64,000 bases of DNA from Chromohalobacter nigrandesensis (GTDB taxonomy: Bacteria; Pseudomonadota; Gammaproteobacteria; Pseudomonadales; Halomonadaceae), in contig NZ_JAKGAM010000005.1 of assembly GCF_023061285.1 (NCBI RefSeq), positions 62,001 through 126,000 of the forward strand. The letters run 5' to 3'. Numbering within the stretch: the stretch's first letter is position 1; each line of letters begins with the position of its first letter. Under the pieces are notes generated by a model. That model was given only the letters and a program-made list of their open reading frames with translations, was not told the origin of the DNA and did not search any database. A program made the translations under genes and the position numbers. Below, in pieces: positions 10,422 through 20,956 of this stretch.

Positions 10422-11264
10422 ATGACCTCACGTCAATTCAGGAGGCTCGCCACACGGGTCGGCTTCTGGGTGCTGGTGGCTGTGGTGCTGATCTACGCCA
10501 TCTTTCCCTTCTACTACGCCGTGATCACCTCACTGAAGCCCTCCAGCGAGCTGTTTACCGTGAGCTACTGGCTGGATTCGCTGGACGTCTCCAACTACGT
10601 GACGATCTTCAGCCAAGGTAGCTTCGTGCGCGCCATCTTCAACTCCATCCTGGTCTCGATCAGCGTGGTGGCCATCGCCCTGCTACTGGGGGTGACCGCC
10701 TCCTACGCCTTGGGCCGGGTACGCTTTCGCGGCCGCACCACGGTGATGCTGGTGATCCTCGGGGTCTCGATGTTTCCTCAAGTGGCGGTGCTCTCCGGCC
10801 TGTTCGAAGTGATTCGGGGGCTTGGCCTCTACAACAATCCCGCCGGTCTGATCCTGAGCTACACCATCTTCACCCTGCCTTTCACCGTCTGGGTACTGAC
10901 CACCTTCATGAAGCAACTACCCATGGAGCTCGAGGAGGCGGCAATCATGGACGGCGCCACCCCCTGGGTAACCATTACCAAGGTCTTCCTGCCGCTGATG
11001 TGGCCGGCCATGGCGACCACCGGCCTGCTGGCGTTTATCGCCGCTTGGAACGAATTTCTGTTCGCCCTGACTTTCACCTTGACCGACAGCCAGCGCACCG
11101 TGCCGGTGGCCATTGCCTTGATCTCCGGAGGGAGCCAGCACGAACTGCCCTGGGGACCGATCATGGCCGCGTCGGTCACCGTCACCGTACCGCTGGTCAT
11201 CCTGGTGATGATCTTCCAGCGCCGCATCGTCTCCGGTCTCACCGCCGGCGCCGTCAAAGGATAA
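10422..11264 (+). CDS. Sugar ABC transporter permease (MalG-like)
   Basis: This 280-residue permease pairs with the upstream subunit. The coupling loop reads EEAAIMDGATPWVTITKVFLPLMWP, and TSLKPSSELF near the N-terminus is typical of carbohydrate-uptake-1 permeases. A GGAGG site lies just before the start. The gene stops five bases before the alpha-glucosidase start codon, tightly linking uptake and hydrolysis. Confidence 0.9.
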   Translation: MTSRQFRRLATRVGFWVLVAVVLIYAIFPFYYAVITSLKPSSELFTVSYWLDSLDVSNYVTIFSQGSFVRAIFNSILVSISVVAIALLLGVTASYALGRVRFRGRTTVMLVILGVSMFPQVAVLSGLFEVIRGLGLYNNPAGLILSYTIFTLPFTVWVLTTFMKQLPMELEEAAIMDGATPWVTITKVFLPLMWPAMATTGLLAFIAAWNEFLFALTFTLTDSQRTVPVAIALISGGSQHELPWGPIMAASVTVTVPLVILVMIFQRRIVSGLTAGAVKG

Positions 11265-11269
11265 CTCTC

Positions 11270-12910
<1,641 letters not shown>

Positions 12911-12982
12911 AGCGTACTACCACGACAGATCGCCGGTCCACGACGGGCACCTCCCCGAGCGGGGCCGGCAAGGAGCAGAACC

Positions 12983-14089
12983 ATGGCAAGCGTCAAGCTC
13001 GACAAGCTCAACAAGGTATTCGGCCACGACCACATCATCAAGGACGTCGACCTGGGCATCGGCGACGGCGAGTTCGTGGTCTTTGTCGGTCCTTCCGGCT
13101 GCGGCAAATCCACCCTGCTGCGGTTGATCGCCGGACTGGAGTCAATCACCGATGGCGAACTGCGCATCGGCGAGCAGGTGGTCAATGACCTGCCGCCCCG
13201 CGAGCGCGGCGTGGGTATGGTGTTCCAGTCCTATGCGCTCTATCCGCACATGACGGTCTACGAGAATATGGCCTTCGGCCTCAAGCTCGCCAAGACCGCC
13301 AACGAAACCATCGAGGAGCGGGTGATGGCCACCGCACGGATCCTGCAACTCGAAGAGCTGCTGCACCGCAAGCCCAAGGAACTCTCTGGGGGGCAACGTC
13401 AGCGCGTGGCCATGGGGCGAGCCATGGCACGTGAACCCCGCATCCTGCTGTTCGATGAACCACTTTCGAATCTCGACGCCTCGTTACGGGTCCAGATGCG
13501 TAATGAAATCGCTCGTCTCCATCAACGCCTGGGGGCCACCGTGATTTATGTCACTCACGACCAGGTAGAAGCCATGACGTTGGCCGACAAGATCGTGGTA
13601 CTCAATGCCGGCCAGGTGGAACAGGTAGGAACGCCCCAGGAGCTCTACCAGCGTCCGCTCACCAAGTTCGTCGCTGGCTTTATCGGTTCGCCGACCATGA
13701 ACTTCCTGCCTGCCGAGATGGTGGCCGGCACGACCGAGGGATGCCGGGTGCACGCGAACGGCATTGGCGAACTGGATCTGCCCCAGGACCCCGGCCGTCA
13801 CGGTGCTGGTGATGCGCTGACCCTGGGCGTACGTCCCGAACACCTCGGCCTGGCGCCAGCCAGCGGCGACAACAGCTTCGAGATCGTTAACGTCGAGTAC
13901 CTGGGCAATGAGGTCTATATCTATTTCGAGCCCAAGGACGGCGATACCCTGTTGATCCACCGCAGTGAGGCTCCTAGCTGTTGGGAAATCGGACAACATG
14001 CTGCATTGTTGCCGTCAGTTGCCAATGTGCACCTGTTCGATAGTGACGGTTGCGCATTGGCCCTGATAAGCACACGTGACGCCGCTTGA
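12983..14089 (+). CDS. Sugar ABC transporter ATP-binding protein (MalK/UgpC-like)
   Basis: This 368-residue ATPase energises the alpha-glucoside importer. Walker A GPSGCGKST is at residues 36-44, the signature [15 protein letters not shown] near 135, Walker B LLFDEPLSNLDASLR near 155 and the switch His in VIYVTHDQVEAMT near 190. A C-terminal TOBE/OB-like regulatory region follows from about 235 (LGVRPEHLGL). It is 72 bases downstream of the glucosidase gene and is followed by a strong terminator, so it ends the operon. Confidence 0.9.
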   Translation: MASVKLDKLNKVFGHDHIIKDVDLGIGDGEFVVFVGPSGCGKSTLLRLIAGLESITDGELRIGEQVVNDLPPRERGVGMVFQSYALYPHMTVYENMAFGLKLAKTANETIEERVMATARILQLEELLHRKPKELSGGQRQRVAMGRAMAREPRILLFDEPLSNLDASLRVQMRNEIARLHQRLGATVIYVTHDQVEAMTLADKIVVLNAGQVEQVGTPQELYQRPLTKFVAGFIGSPTMNFLPAEMVAGTTEGCRVHANGIGELDLPQDPGRHGAGDALTLGVRPEHLGLAPASGDNSFEIVNVEYLGNEVYIYFEPKDGDTLLIHRSEAPSCWEIGQHAALLPSVANVHLFDSDGCALALISTRDAA

Positions 14090-14103
14090 GAATGCTGGCA
14101 TGG

Positions 14104-14130
14104 GGCGACTCATTCGGCTGAGTCGCCTTT
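14104..14130 (+). terminator. Rho-independent terminator after the ABC operon
   Basis: A perfect 9-bp stem (GGCGACTCA / TGAGTCGCC) with a six-base loop is followed by TTT, 14 bases beyond the ATPase stop. It separates the structural operon from the regulator gene. Confidence 0.78.
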
Positions 14131-14193
14131 CGTGCTAGAGAGTGTCGGAGCAGGCAGGTATGCTGCCTGCGTTCGATTCTGACGAGATTTACT

Positions 14194-15237
14194 GTGACCC
14201 CATCGCCACGCCGCATCACCATCAAGGATCTGGCCGCTCGGCTCGAGGTGTCTACCGCCACGGTCTCCAACGCCTTCAACCGCCCCGACCAGCTTTCGCC
14301 ACAGCTACGTGAACGTATTCTCGGCGAAGCGCGTGCCATGGGGTACACAGGGCCTGATGCTCGAGGTCGCAGCTTGCGTACCGGGCGCTCGCGGATCATT
14401 GCGGTGGTGCTTGCCGAGAGTCTCACCTACAACCTCAACGATGCCGTGGCCAGCGAGTTTCTCGCCGGTGTCGCCGAGGTGGTTGACGCGCATGGGCATA
14501 CCCTGTTGTTACTTCCCGCTCGTCAAGGTGCGCGCCTGGAGTCGGCGAGTATGGCCGATGGCTTCATCGTCTATGGTCTGGTGGCCGATCCGCAGATGCT
14601 GGAACAGTTTCCGCGCCAGAAGCCCCTGATGGCGGTGGACTTTGATATCGCCGGGCATGCTTCGGTGCATATCGACAATCAGTTTGCTTGCCTGAACATC
14701 GCACGCCATACCTTGCGCCAAAGGCCACGACGACCCGCGATAATCAATCTGCGCCTGACGGCCGAGCCTTGCAACGGTCGTATTATCGACCAGCCGTTGT
14801 ACAAAGAGTCGCAGACGATTACCCGCTCACGTTTGAACGGCTTCTACGAAGCGTTGGTCGAGCACGGCATTGATCCGGCCACGGTGCCGATGTGGAACAT
14901 CGAGGAGAACCTCCATGAGGTGTGCACACCCGTCATTGCCGAGATTCTGGATCTACCGGACGATGAACGCCCCGACCTGCTGTTGTGCATGTCGGACCGT
15001 ATTGCCCTGACTGTATTGACGCAGGCCGAGCAGCGCGGTTTGCGCATTCCCGAGGATCTACGCATTACGGGATTCGATGGTATCGCCGAAGGACAGTATC
15101 GAGCGCCGCGGCTAACCACGGTTCGCCAGGATAGCGTTGCCAAGGGACGCTTGGCAGCCTCGATGGTCTTGGGTCTTACCCCCATGAAGGATCATTGCCT
15201 CGCGACGCAATTGATCATCGGTGAAACCTCTCCCTAG
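14194..15237 (+). CDS. LacI-family regulator of the alpha-glucoside cluster
   Basis: This 347-residue protein has an N-terminal helix-turn-helix (ITIKDLAARLEVSTATVSNAFNRP, residues 6-29) and a LacI-type periplasmic-binding-like effector domain. The start is GTG at 14194. It lies after the terminator of the transporter operon, so it has its own promoter. It is the obvious candidate to bind the TTAAAC-GTTTAA palindromes in the 7866-8176 divergent region, with an imported or intermediate sugar as inducer (inference). Confidence 0.88.
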   Translation: MTPSPRRITIKDLAARLEVSTATVSNAFNRPDQLSPQLRERILGEARAMGYTGPDARGRSLRTGRSRIIAVVLAESLTYNLNDAVASEFLAGVAEVVDAHGHTLLLLPARQGARLESASMADGFIVYGLVADPQMLEQFPRQKPLMAVDFDIAGHASVHIDNQFACLNIARHTLRQRPRRPAIINLRLTAEPCNGRIIDQPLYKESQTITRSRLNGFYEALVEHGIDPATVPMWNIEENLHEVCTPVIAEILDLPDDERPDLLLCMSDRIALTVLTQAEQRGLRIPEDLRITGFDGIAEGQYRAPRLTTVRQDSVAKGRLAASMVLGLTPMKDHCLATQLIIGETSP

Positions 15238-15258
15238 CGTCTCATCGTATACTTACAG

Positions 15259-16152
15259 CTAGAGGTTGCCCTTGACCCGCTGATCGAGTGCCTGCACGAC
15301 GCGTTGGTGCGCGTCGTCATTCATGGGCTTGAGCGGAGTACCGTCGAGCAGGACGGCGAGTCCTTCACCGTTGACGACCATTAGCCCGTTGGGGGCTTTC
15401 TCGATCTTTATCTCCCAGCCGGGCAGAACCAGTACGCCTTGCACGGCGATATCGCCCAGAGAGTGGCGGGTCAGCCATTGGCGGCACCAGCTCGCGGCCA
15501 TCCGTGTGTGTGCCAGGGATTGACGTTCGCGCCAGCCGGGAAAGCGCAGGCGTTGCCCGGCTACCGTTACTTGGGTGCGGGCCTCGCCCATGATATCCAA
15601 CGGCGGCGTCCGAGCGCTCACCTCGACCACGAAGACGCCATGCGGGGTGACCACGATATGGTCGATGGCGACGCTGTCGGTGGGCACATCGTGGAACACG
15701 AAATAGGGGTGCGCTTCTGGGCGGATCAAGCGCTCGAGTTCCTGACCCACGGCCAGCTCGCAGGCCAGGCCCAGTTTGAGGCGGCGAATGCGCTGGACGT
15801 CGCGAATCAAGCGAAAGCACAGCACCAACGCCAGCAAGGTGGTCAAAAGCCCGTAAAGTGCCCACTCCAGCCAACTGTGGCGGTTGGCGAACAGCATGCG
15901 CCCCATGCCGTAGACCAAAGGCGCCAGGGTGATGATGGGCCCCAGCGCGCCATCCAGGAAGAGCGCGGCATAGGCACGGTCGAGACGATCGCGTAGCGAC
16001 TGCGCGGGCTCGTGTAGCGTGTGCCCGTCATAGGGCGATACCAGCGCCTCGTCTTCCAGGTGGCGCAGTGCCAGCACCACGAGCGCGGTGGCGCCGAGCG
16101 GGGCGAGAAAAATGATCGGTAGTACGTATTCCAGCCAAACCATCACGGTCAT
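15259..16152 (-). CDS. Membrane protein with nuclease-related (NERD) domain
   Basis: This 297-residue protein begins with a hydrophobic span (residues 5-28), has a second and third span around 75-120 and then a cytoplasmic NERD-like domain. The NERD pattern is visible from about 130: GLACELAVGQELERL, FHDVPTDSVAIDHIVVTPHGVFVVEVSA. The acidic and E-x-K-like positions resemble the restriction-endonuclease-like fold, but the usual lysine after VVEV is a serine (EVSA), so catalysis is doubtful. Function is unknown. It is divergent from the sirtuin gene. Confidence 0.7.
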   Translation of the reverse strand: MTVMVWLEYVLPIIFLAPLGATALVVLALRHLEDEALVSPYDGHTLHEPAQSLRDRLDRAYAALFLDGALGPIITLAPLVYGMGRMLFANRHSWLEWALYGLLTTLLALVLCFRLIRDVQRIRRLKLGLACELAVGQELERLIRPEAHPYFVFHDVPTDSVAIDHIVVTPHGVFVVEVSARTPPLDIMGEARTQVTVAGQRLRFPGWRERQSLAHTRMAASWCRQWLTRHSLGDIAVQGVLVLPGWEIKIEKAPNGLMVVNGEGLAVLLDGTPLKPMNDDAHQRVVQALDQRVKGNL

Positions 16153-16278
16153 CCTGGTCGAGAACGTGTTGCATAAAGGGCCATTCTAGCTAGCTTGCCG
16201 ACGATCGGCGATGCGTGCTTGTCGCGAGACGGGACGTCAGTTGTATCATTAAGCATCGGCTTTGCCCGGGAGATTACG

Positions 16279-17181
16279 ATGTCCGATTCTTCAGCGTCGT
16301 CACTGGCGACCTTTCTTTCACGTCATTCGCGGTTGTTCGTACTCACTGGCGCCGGAATGAGCACCGATAGCGGTATTCCTGACTACCGTGATGAGCAGGG
16401 CGCCTGGAAACGCTCGCCACCGATGACCCATCAGACCTTCATGCACAGCGATATCGCACGTCGTCGCTACTGGGCGCGTAGCTTGGTGGGGTTCCAGGCG
16501 CTCGCCGAGGCGCGTCCGGGACGTGGGCATTACGCGCTGGCCGCGCTGGAGCGTGCCGGACGCATCGAGCAACTGGTGACGCAGAATGTCGATGGGCTTC
16601 ACCAGCGCGCCGGATCGCGGCGGGTGATCGATCTGCACGGCCAGGCCGATGTGGTGCGCTGCATGCACTGCGGCGCGACCCAGATGCGCCATGCCGTGCA
16701 TGCCGCCCTGGCGCGTCTCAATCCGCGTTGGACGGGCCTGGAGGCGAGCGTCGGGCCGGATGGCGATGCCGACCTGGCGCGTGACGACTTCGGCGATTTC
16801 GCGTTGCTGTCCTGCGCGCGTTGCGGCGACGGCATCTTCAAGCCCGATGTGGTGTTCTTCGGTGACAGTGTGCCACGCCCCCGCGTGGAGGCGGTCTTCG
16901 CTGCCCTCGAGCGTGCCGATGCGATGCTGGTGGTAGGCTCGTCGCTGATGGTTTATTCGGGCTATCGCTTCGCGCGCCGCGCGGCGGAATTGGGCAAGCC
17001 GATGGCCTGCATCAACGTGGGACGTACGCGCGCCGACGACTTGTTTAGCCTCAAGGTCGAAGCCTCGGCGGGCGAGACGCTGGATATCGCGCTGCAGAGC
17101 ATGGCCGCGACGCCTGCCGATGGAGCAACATCTCGAGCCTCGGCCGCTGGGGTCTGGCCCTCGTCAGGCGTTCGTCCTTAA
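16279..17181 (+). CDS. NAD-dependent protein deacylase, Sir2 family (SIRT4-like class II)
   Basis: This 300-residue cytosolic enzyme should remove acyl groups from protein lysines using NAD. Motifs in order are GAGMSTDSGIPDYRD (NAD binding, from about residue 23), TQNVDGLHQRAG with the catalytic His in the following DLHG, two zinc Cys pairs (CMHC and CARC) and VVGSSLMV. The long insert between the Cys pairs and the KPDVVFFGD segment resemble class II sirtuins. The start at ATG 16279 is chosen over upstream in-frame codons because only it gives the normal family N-terminus. Confidence 0.88.
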   Translation: MSDSSASSLATFLSRHSRLFVLTGAGMSTDSGIPDYRDEQGAWKRSPPMTHQTFMHSDIARRRYWARSLVGFQALAEARPGRGHYALAALERAGRIEQLVTQNVDGLHQRAGSRRVIDLHGQADVVRCMHCGATQMRHAVHAALARLNPRWTGLEASVGPDGDADLARDDFGDFALLSCARCGDGIFKPDVVFFGDSVPRPRVEAVFAALERADAMLVVGSSLMVYSGYRFARRAAELGKPMACINVGRTRADDLFSLKVEASAGETLDIALQSMAATPADGATSRASAAGVWPSSGVRP

Positions 17182-17231
17182 GCCGTGCGTGCACTACTTG
17201 GCCTCATTGGCTGTCTTCGCGCGTCGACTCA

Positions 17232-17639
17232 CTAAGGTGAAGCGGGTTCCAGCGTCACGGTCGGTATCTCGCCAGTCTCGCCGTTGAAGACGTCGACACG
17301 CTCGCGGTTGAGGTGTGTCAGTCGCCCTTGATCGCGCACCTCGGCCTGCAAGACGTAGCTATGCGCTGCCTCGATGGCGCTGTCGTCATATTGCAGCGTG
17401 ACCTCGGTCGTAGGAGTGTCGATACGCGTATAGCGGCTTTCCGCCACGGTGGCGTTGTCGTCGCTATCCTTGAGCGTTACATCGAGGGTGGCATCGTCCG
17501 ACAGCTCGGGCGGTTGAGCGAAGGTAACGCGAGCATCGAGCGTATTGAAATCAGGGCCACTGGCACAGCCCACAAGGCCGATCAGCATCAGACCAATGAG
17601 TGCGGCAGTCAGGCCGCGCGGCCTATTAGGCAAGGACAT
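17232..17639 (-). CDS. Small hypothetical lipoprotein
   Basis: This 135-residue protein has a lipoprotein signal peptide with lipobox LVGC, making Cys25 the lipidated residue. The mature part is rich in Thr, Asp and Val and looks like a single beta-sandwich domain (DATLDVTLKDSDDNATVAESRYTRIDTP). I recognise no named family. A GGAG site precedes the start. It is 45 bases upstream of yciH's end on the same strand order, so it may be co-transcribed after yciH. Confidence 0.75.
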   Translation of the reverse strand: MSLPNRPRGLTAALIGLMLIGLVGCASGPDFNTLDARVTFAQPPELSDDATLDVTLKDSDDNATVAESRYTRIDTPTTEVTLQYDDSAIEAAHSYVLQAEVRDQGRLTHLNRERVDVFNGETGEIPTVTLEPASP

Positions 17640-17684
17640 GGGAGTCTCCTCGCGCAGGGAAAGGGAAAACGGCTGACGCAGCGT

Positions 17685-18059
17685 TCAACCGCCCGCCAAT
17701 TTGACGCGATAGCCGCGCGCTTCAAGCTCAGCCTTGAGCGTGTCGCGCTGATCGCCTTGAATCTCGATGATGCCATCCTTGATGGCGCCGCCGGTACCAC
17801 AGCGTTGCTTGAGCACCTTGGCCAGGGGCTTGAGTTCGTCGGCCTTGAGCGGTACGCCTTCGATCAGGGTCACGCCCTTGCCCTTGCGTCCCTTGGTCTC
17901 ACGGCGCAGGCGGACGGTACCGTCGAGGCTTGCCAGGCGTGCTTCCTCCGTCGCCTCGGCACAGCGACACTCGGCGATCGGCGCCCGGCACTCGGGGCAG
18001 GTCTCGCCGTGTTCGGTGGAGTATACCCGTCCGCGTAACTGATCCTGCAGCGATGCCAT
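17685..18059 (-). CDS. yciH: SUI1-family translation factor YciH
   Basis: This 124-residue protein is the bacterial homologue of eIF1 and is thought to influence start-codon selection on the ribosome. A four-Cys zinc-like cluster (CPEC, CRC) appears at residues 20-35, followed by the SUI1 domain with GRKGKGVTLIEGVPL and LKQRCGTGGAIKDGIIEIQGD. The start at 18059 (MASLQDQL) has an AGAGAGG site; the longer frame upstream lacks one. Confidence 0.9.
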   Translation of the reverse strand: MASLQDQLRGRVYSTEHGETCPECRAPIAECRCAEATEEARLASLDGTVRLRRETKGRKGKGVTLIEGVPLKADELKPLAKVLKQRCGTGGAIKDGIIEIQGDQRDTLKAELEARGYRVKLAGG

Positions 18060-18151
18060 GCGCGCCTCTCTGAATCGATGTATCGCGATATTTCCATGAT
18101 AACGCGCCCTGCCGGTGAGCACGATATCCGCCGGACGCTACCCGGTGAAAG

Positions 18152-18829
18152 TCAGTGGAGTACGGCTTCCAACTGTTCCAGCCGCGCCACGGCACTGGGT
18201 AGATCGCGCATGTTATGCAAGGCGATGGCGCCCTCGGGGGTGGACTCGCGTTCGGGGAAGCGGTTGATGTGGATCGTGCGCATCCCTGCCGCCAGACCGG
18301 CTGCAACGCCCACATCGGCATCGTCGATGACCACGCAGCGTTCGGGCGCGACCCCCATCTCGCGTGCGGCATGCAGGAACAATTCGGGATCGGGCTTCCA
18401 GCGCTCGATGGTGTAGCCGCTGTAGAGGCGGTCCCCGAAATAGGCACGCAGGCCCGTGCTGTCGAGGGCGCGGCGAATCTTGTGCTCGGGGCCGTTGGAA
18501 GCCACGCAGCGCGGGTGCTCGGTGAGCCTGTCGAGTGCTTCGCGGATCCCCGGAATCGGTTGCAGTTCGGTACTCATGCGCGTCTGCATGGTGCGGCGCA
18601 TCTCCGCCTCGGCGGCGTCTCGAGTAGCGTCGTCCAGGGCACCGAAACGGCGCTCCAGCTCGGCGACGATGTTGGCGAATCTGACGCCTCGAAACTCTTC
18701 CATGTATTGAGAGGTGGTGAAAGGCAAACCGGCATGCGTCAACACATCGGCCATGACATCGGCGAGAAGGGGTTCGCTATCGACCAGGGTGCCATCGCAA
18801 TCGAATAGCAGGCATAGCGGATGAGACAT
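18152..18829 (-). CDS. HAD-superfamily hydrolase (phosphatase, subfamily IA)
   Basis: This 225-residue enzyme is a HAD phosphatase. Motif I is DCDGTLVDSE (residues 10-19) with the nucleophile Asp10 and acid/base Asp12; motif II is the VASNGPE stretch near 110; motif III Lys lies in ERWKPDPELFLHA and motif IV is VIDDADVGVAAG. The cap domain insert lies between motifs I and II. It resembles YieH-type 6-phosphogluconate phosphatases and beta-phosphoglucomutases; the substrate cannot be fixed from sequence. Confidence 0.82.
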   Translation of the reverse strand: MSHPLCLLFDCDGTLVDSEPLLADVMADVLTHAGLPFTTSQYMEEFRGVRFANIVAELERRFGALDDATRDAAEAEMRRTMQTRMSTELQPIPGIREALDRLTEHPRCVASNGPEHKIRRALDSTGLRAYFGDRLYSGYTIERWKPDPELFLHAAREMGVAPERCVVIDDADVGVAAGLAAGMRTIHINRFPERESTPEGAIALHNMRDLPSAVARLEQLEAVLH

Positions 18830-18959
18830 GGTGGAGCCTCGAAGGCGTAGTGGATGAAACCATTCATTGTCCCAAATATCGGCAGGCGACGCCCAGTCTT
18901 GAAAAGACGTTCCGAGTTTTAGAACGATGTTTTTAAACGTTCTCTAGAACTTTAGTTGC

Positions 18960-18985
18960 CCCCGGTCATGATGGCAAGGCCGGGG
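18960..18985 (-). terminator. Weak hairpin after the sugar-acid TRAP operon
   Basis: An 8-bp stem containing one G-T pair (CCCCGGTC / GGCCGGGG) lies 26 bases beyond the DctM stop on the minus strand. It is not followed by a U-tract. The surrounding 180 bases to the HAD gene hold no gene. Confidence 0.35.
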
Positions 18986-19010
18986 AGGTATTCAAAGCGA
19001 TTGCCCGCGA

Positions 19011-20318
19011 TTATACGAAGTCCGGTGTCAGCCAGCGCGGGATGGCCAGCACCAGTTGCGGGAAGAAGATCAGCAACACGATTACTGCCAGCATCATCGC
19101 CAGGTAGAGCAGCGTCGTGCCCAGTGCCTTAAGCAGCGGGATACCGCCTATCTTCGCCGAAATCATCAGGCATAGGCCGTAGGGAGGCGTAATGAGCCCA
19201 AGCCCCAGGGCCATAACGCCGACTACCCCGAACTGCACCGGATGCACACCGGCCTGCATTGCCAGCGGCTGAAATATCGGCGCCAAGATCGCCATCGCTG
19301 GTAGCGAATCCATGAAGGTGCCGATAATCAGCATCACCACCGCCATGATGACTAGCAGCGTGGTCGGATCACTAATAGTGACTCCAGCCATAAGCTTGGG
19401 CGGAATCTGGTAGAAGCTGATCAGGTAGCCGAATATCGCCGCACCGACCAGACTGAACAGCGACAGCGAGCACAGCCGTACGGTGCTGGTCGAAGCCTCG
19501 ATTACGTGCTTAAAGGTCAGTTCGCGGTAGACGAAGAAGCCCAGCACCAGGGCGTAGAGCACGGCGATCACGGCAGCCTCTGTGGGCGTGACTAGGCCTA
19601 GGGTGATACCGCCGATGATGACGATGGGGATCCCCGCTGCCAGCAAGCCATCTTTGCCCGAACTCATTAACTCGGAGAACGTTGCGCGCTGGCGCACTGG
19701 GACGTCATAGCGGCGCACGTAGAGCAGGTTGAGCAGCAATTGTGCGACGCCGATCATTACGCCAGGCAGGATCCCGCCCAGGAAGAGGCCGGCGATCGAG
19801 GTATTGGTCAGCGCGCCCCACACGATCATGTTGATCGACGGCGGGATGATGATGCCCATCACCGACGAGGCGGCGGTGACGGCCACCGCGAAATGCGTCG
19901 GATAGCCCTCACGCTTCATCGCCGGAATTAGCACTGTGCCCACCCCGGCGCTATCGGCGGTGGACGATCCCGAGACGCCGGCGAACAGCATGCTGACCAG
20001 CACGTTGACATGCGCCAAGGCACCCTTGAAGTGGCCCACCAGGCGCATGCACAGGGTAATCAATCGATCGGTTATATGCGCCGAATTCATCAGGTTGCCG
20101 GCGAGCAGGAACAGCGGCACAGCAAGCAGCACGAAGGAGTCCATGCCGTTGTACATGCGCTGGAACATCACCCACGTGGTCAGCCGCGGGTCGAGCACGA
20201 TCATGCTGAAGGCGGTCAGCACCAGCGACATGGCGATCGGGATGCCGGCGACGATCAATACGCCAAGCAGGGCGAACAGCAGCCATGGCAGTACGAAGGT
20301 CCATTCCATCGGTATCAT
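19011..20318 (-). CDS. TRAP transporter large permease (DctM)
   Basis: This 435-residue membrane protein is the ion-coupled transport channel of a TRAP system. About 12 hydrophobic spans are visible, with family motifs GVSGSSTADSAGVGTVLIPAM, the IIPPSINMIVWGALTNTSIAGLFLGGILPG segment in the middle and MVLGLITPPYG-like (LGLGLITPPYGLCL) near the C-terminus. Its start overlaps the DctQ stop by ATGA. It belongs to the sugar-acid cluster. Confidence 0.92.
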   Translation of the reverse strand: MIPMEWTFVLPWLLFALLGVLIVAGIPIAMSLVLTAFSMIVLDPRLTTWVMFQRMYNGMDSFVLLAVPLFLLAGNLMNSAHITDRLITLCMRLVGHFKGALAHVNVLVSMLFAGVSGSSTADSAGVGTVLIPAMKREGYPTHFAVAVTAASSVMGIIIPPSINMIVWGALTNTSIAGLFLGGILPGVMIGVAQLLLNLLYVRRYDVPVRQRATFSELMSSGKDGLLAAGIPIVIIGGITLGLVTPTEAAVIAVLYALVLGFFVYRELTFKHVIEASTSTVRLCSLSLFSLVGAAIFGYLISFYQIPPKLMAGVTISDPTTLLVIMAVVMLIIGTFMDSLPAMAILAPIFQPLAMQAGVHPVQFGVVGVMALGLGLITPPYGLCLMISAKIGGIPLLKALGTTLLYLAMMLAVIVLLIFFPQLVLAIPRWLTPDFV

Positions 20319-20902
20319 GAGCGCCTCCCTCGCGGTTGTTCGCTGGCGAGCGGCGCATCGTCGGCACTCTCTAGCTCATCGAGTTCGTTGGGGGTGTTGA
20401 GCGCGGCTTCCATCGAGTTTATGCCGTGGAGGGCGGCATGCAGTAGTCGCTCAAGGCTGAACAGCACGATGAATATGCCGCAGACGGTGAACGCCGAATA
20501 GACGTAGATCATCGGCAGCCCGGATGCAGTTGCGCTACGGCGTAGGCCGGAGATGGCGAAGTCTTTGCCGTAGTAGATGAAGATCACGCCTACAGCGAAG
20601 CAGGCAATATCGCGGATCAGGCGAGTCACCAGGTCGGCCCGCGTACCGCGCGGAAATGCTTCGAGCACAAAGTGATCGGCATGATAGACGCCGATTGCCG
20701 TGCCTAGCATGATTAGCCATTGGAAGGCGAAGCGACTGAATTCCTCGGTCCAGTACAGCCGTGGCAGCATGGGTAGGTTACGGCTGACTATCTGATAGAC
20801 GATAAACACGATGAAGGCCGCCAACAGCAGCAGCAATACAACGCCCAGCAGGCGTTCGAGTGCACGGTTTAGCCGGGCAAGCCCGGTAAGCAATGTGGGC
20901 AT
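20315..20902 (-). CDS. TRAP transporter small permease (DctQ)
   Basis: This 195-residue protein has four hydrophobic spans and the family core LYWTEEFSRFAFQWLIMLGTAIGVYHADHFVLEAF. It partners DctM. It is separated from the binding-protein gene by a 54-base gap containing a strong hairpin. The C-terminal tail (DELESADDAPLASEQPRGRRS) is hydrophilic. Confidence 0.9.
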   Translation of the reverse strand: MPTLLTGLARLNRALERLLGVVLLLLLAAFIVFIVYQIVSRNLPMLPRLYWTEEFSRFAFQWLIMLGTAIGVYHADHFVLEAFPRGTRADLVTRLIRDIACFAVGVIFIYYGKDFAISGLRRSATASGLPMIYVYSAFTVCGIFIVLFSLERLLHAALHGINSMEAALNTPNELDELESADDAPLASEQPRGRRS

Positions 20903-20923
20903 GGCGAAACCCTCGGAGACAAG

Positions 20924-20950
20924 GGCCGGGGTGAGGTATCCACCCCGGCC
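20924..20950 (-). terminator. Intercistronic stem-loop between dctP and dctQ
   Basis: A perfect 10-bp GC stem (GGCCGGGGTG / CACCCCGGCC) with a seven-base loop fills the gap between the binding-protein stop and the small-permease start. It lacks a U-tract, so it is better read as a partial terminator or RNA-stabilising hairpin that lets the binding protein be made in excess. Confidence 0.55.
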
Positions 20951-20956
20951 GGGGGA

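Noticed and set aside
15259-17181. NERD plus SIR2 as an anti-phage defence module
   Set aside because: The sirtuin has zinc Cys pairs and typical class II deacylase motifs, not the NAD-depleting defence type, and no other defence genes or mobile context are present.
18931-18952. GTTCTCTAGAAC-like string resembling the GTTCTAGAAC palindrome at 50422
   Set aside because: It is not symmetrical and the two places share no functional link.
20924-20950. End of operon between dctP and dctQ
   Set aside because: The hairpin lacks a U-tract and the TRAP genes are in the usual order, so partial termination or RNA stabilisation is more likely than a true end.
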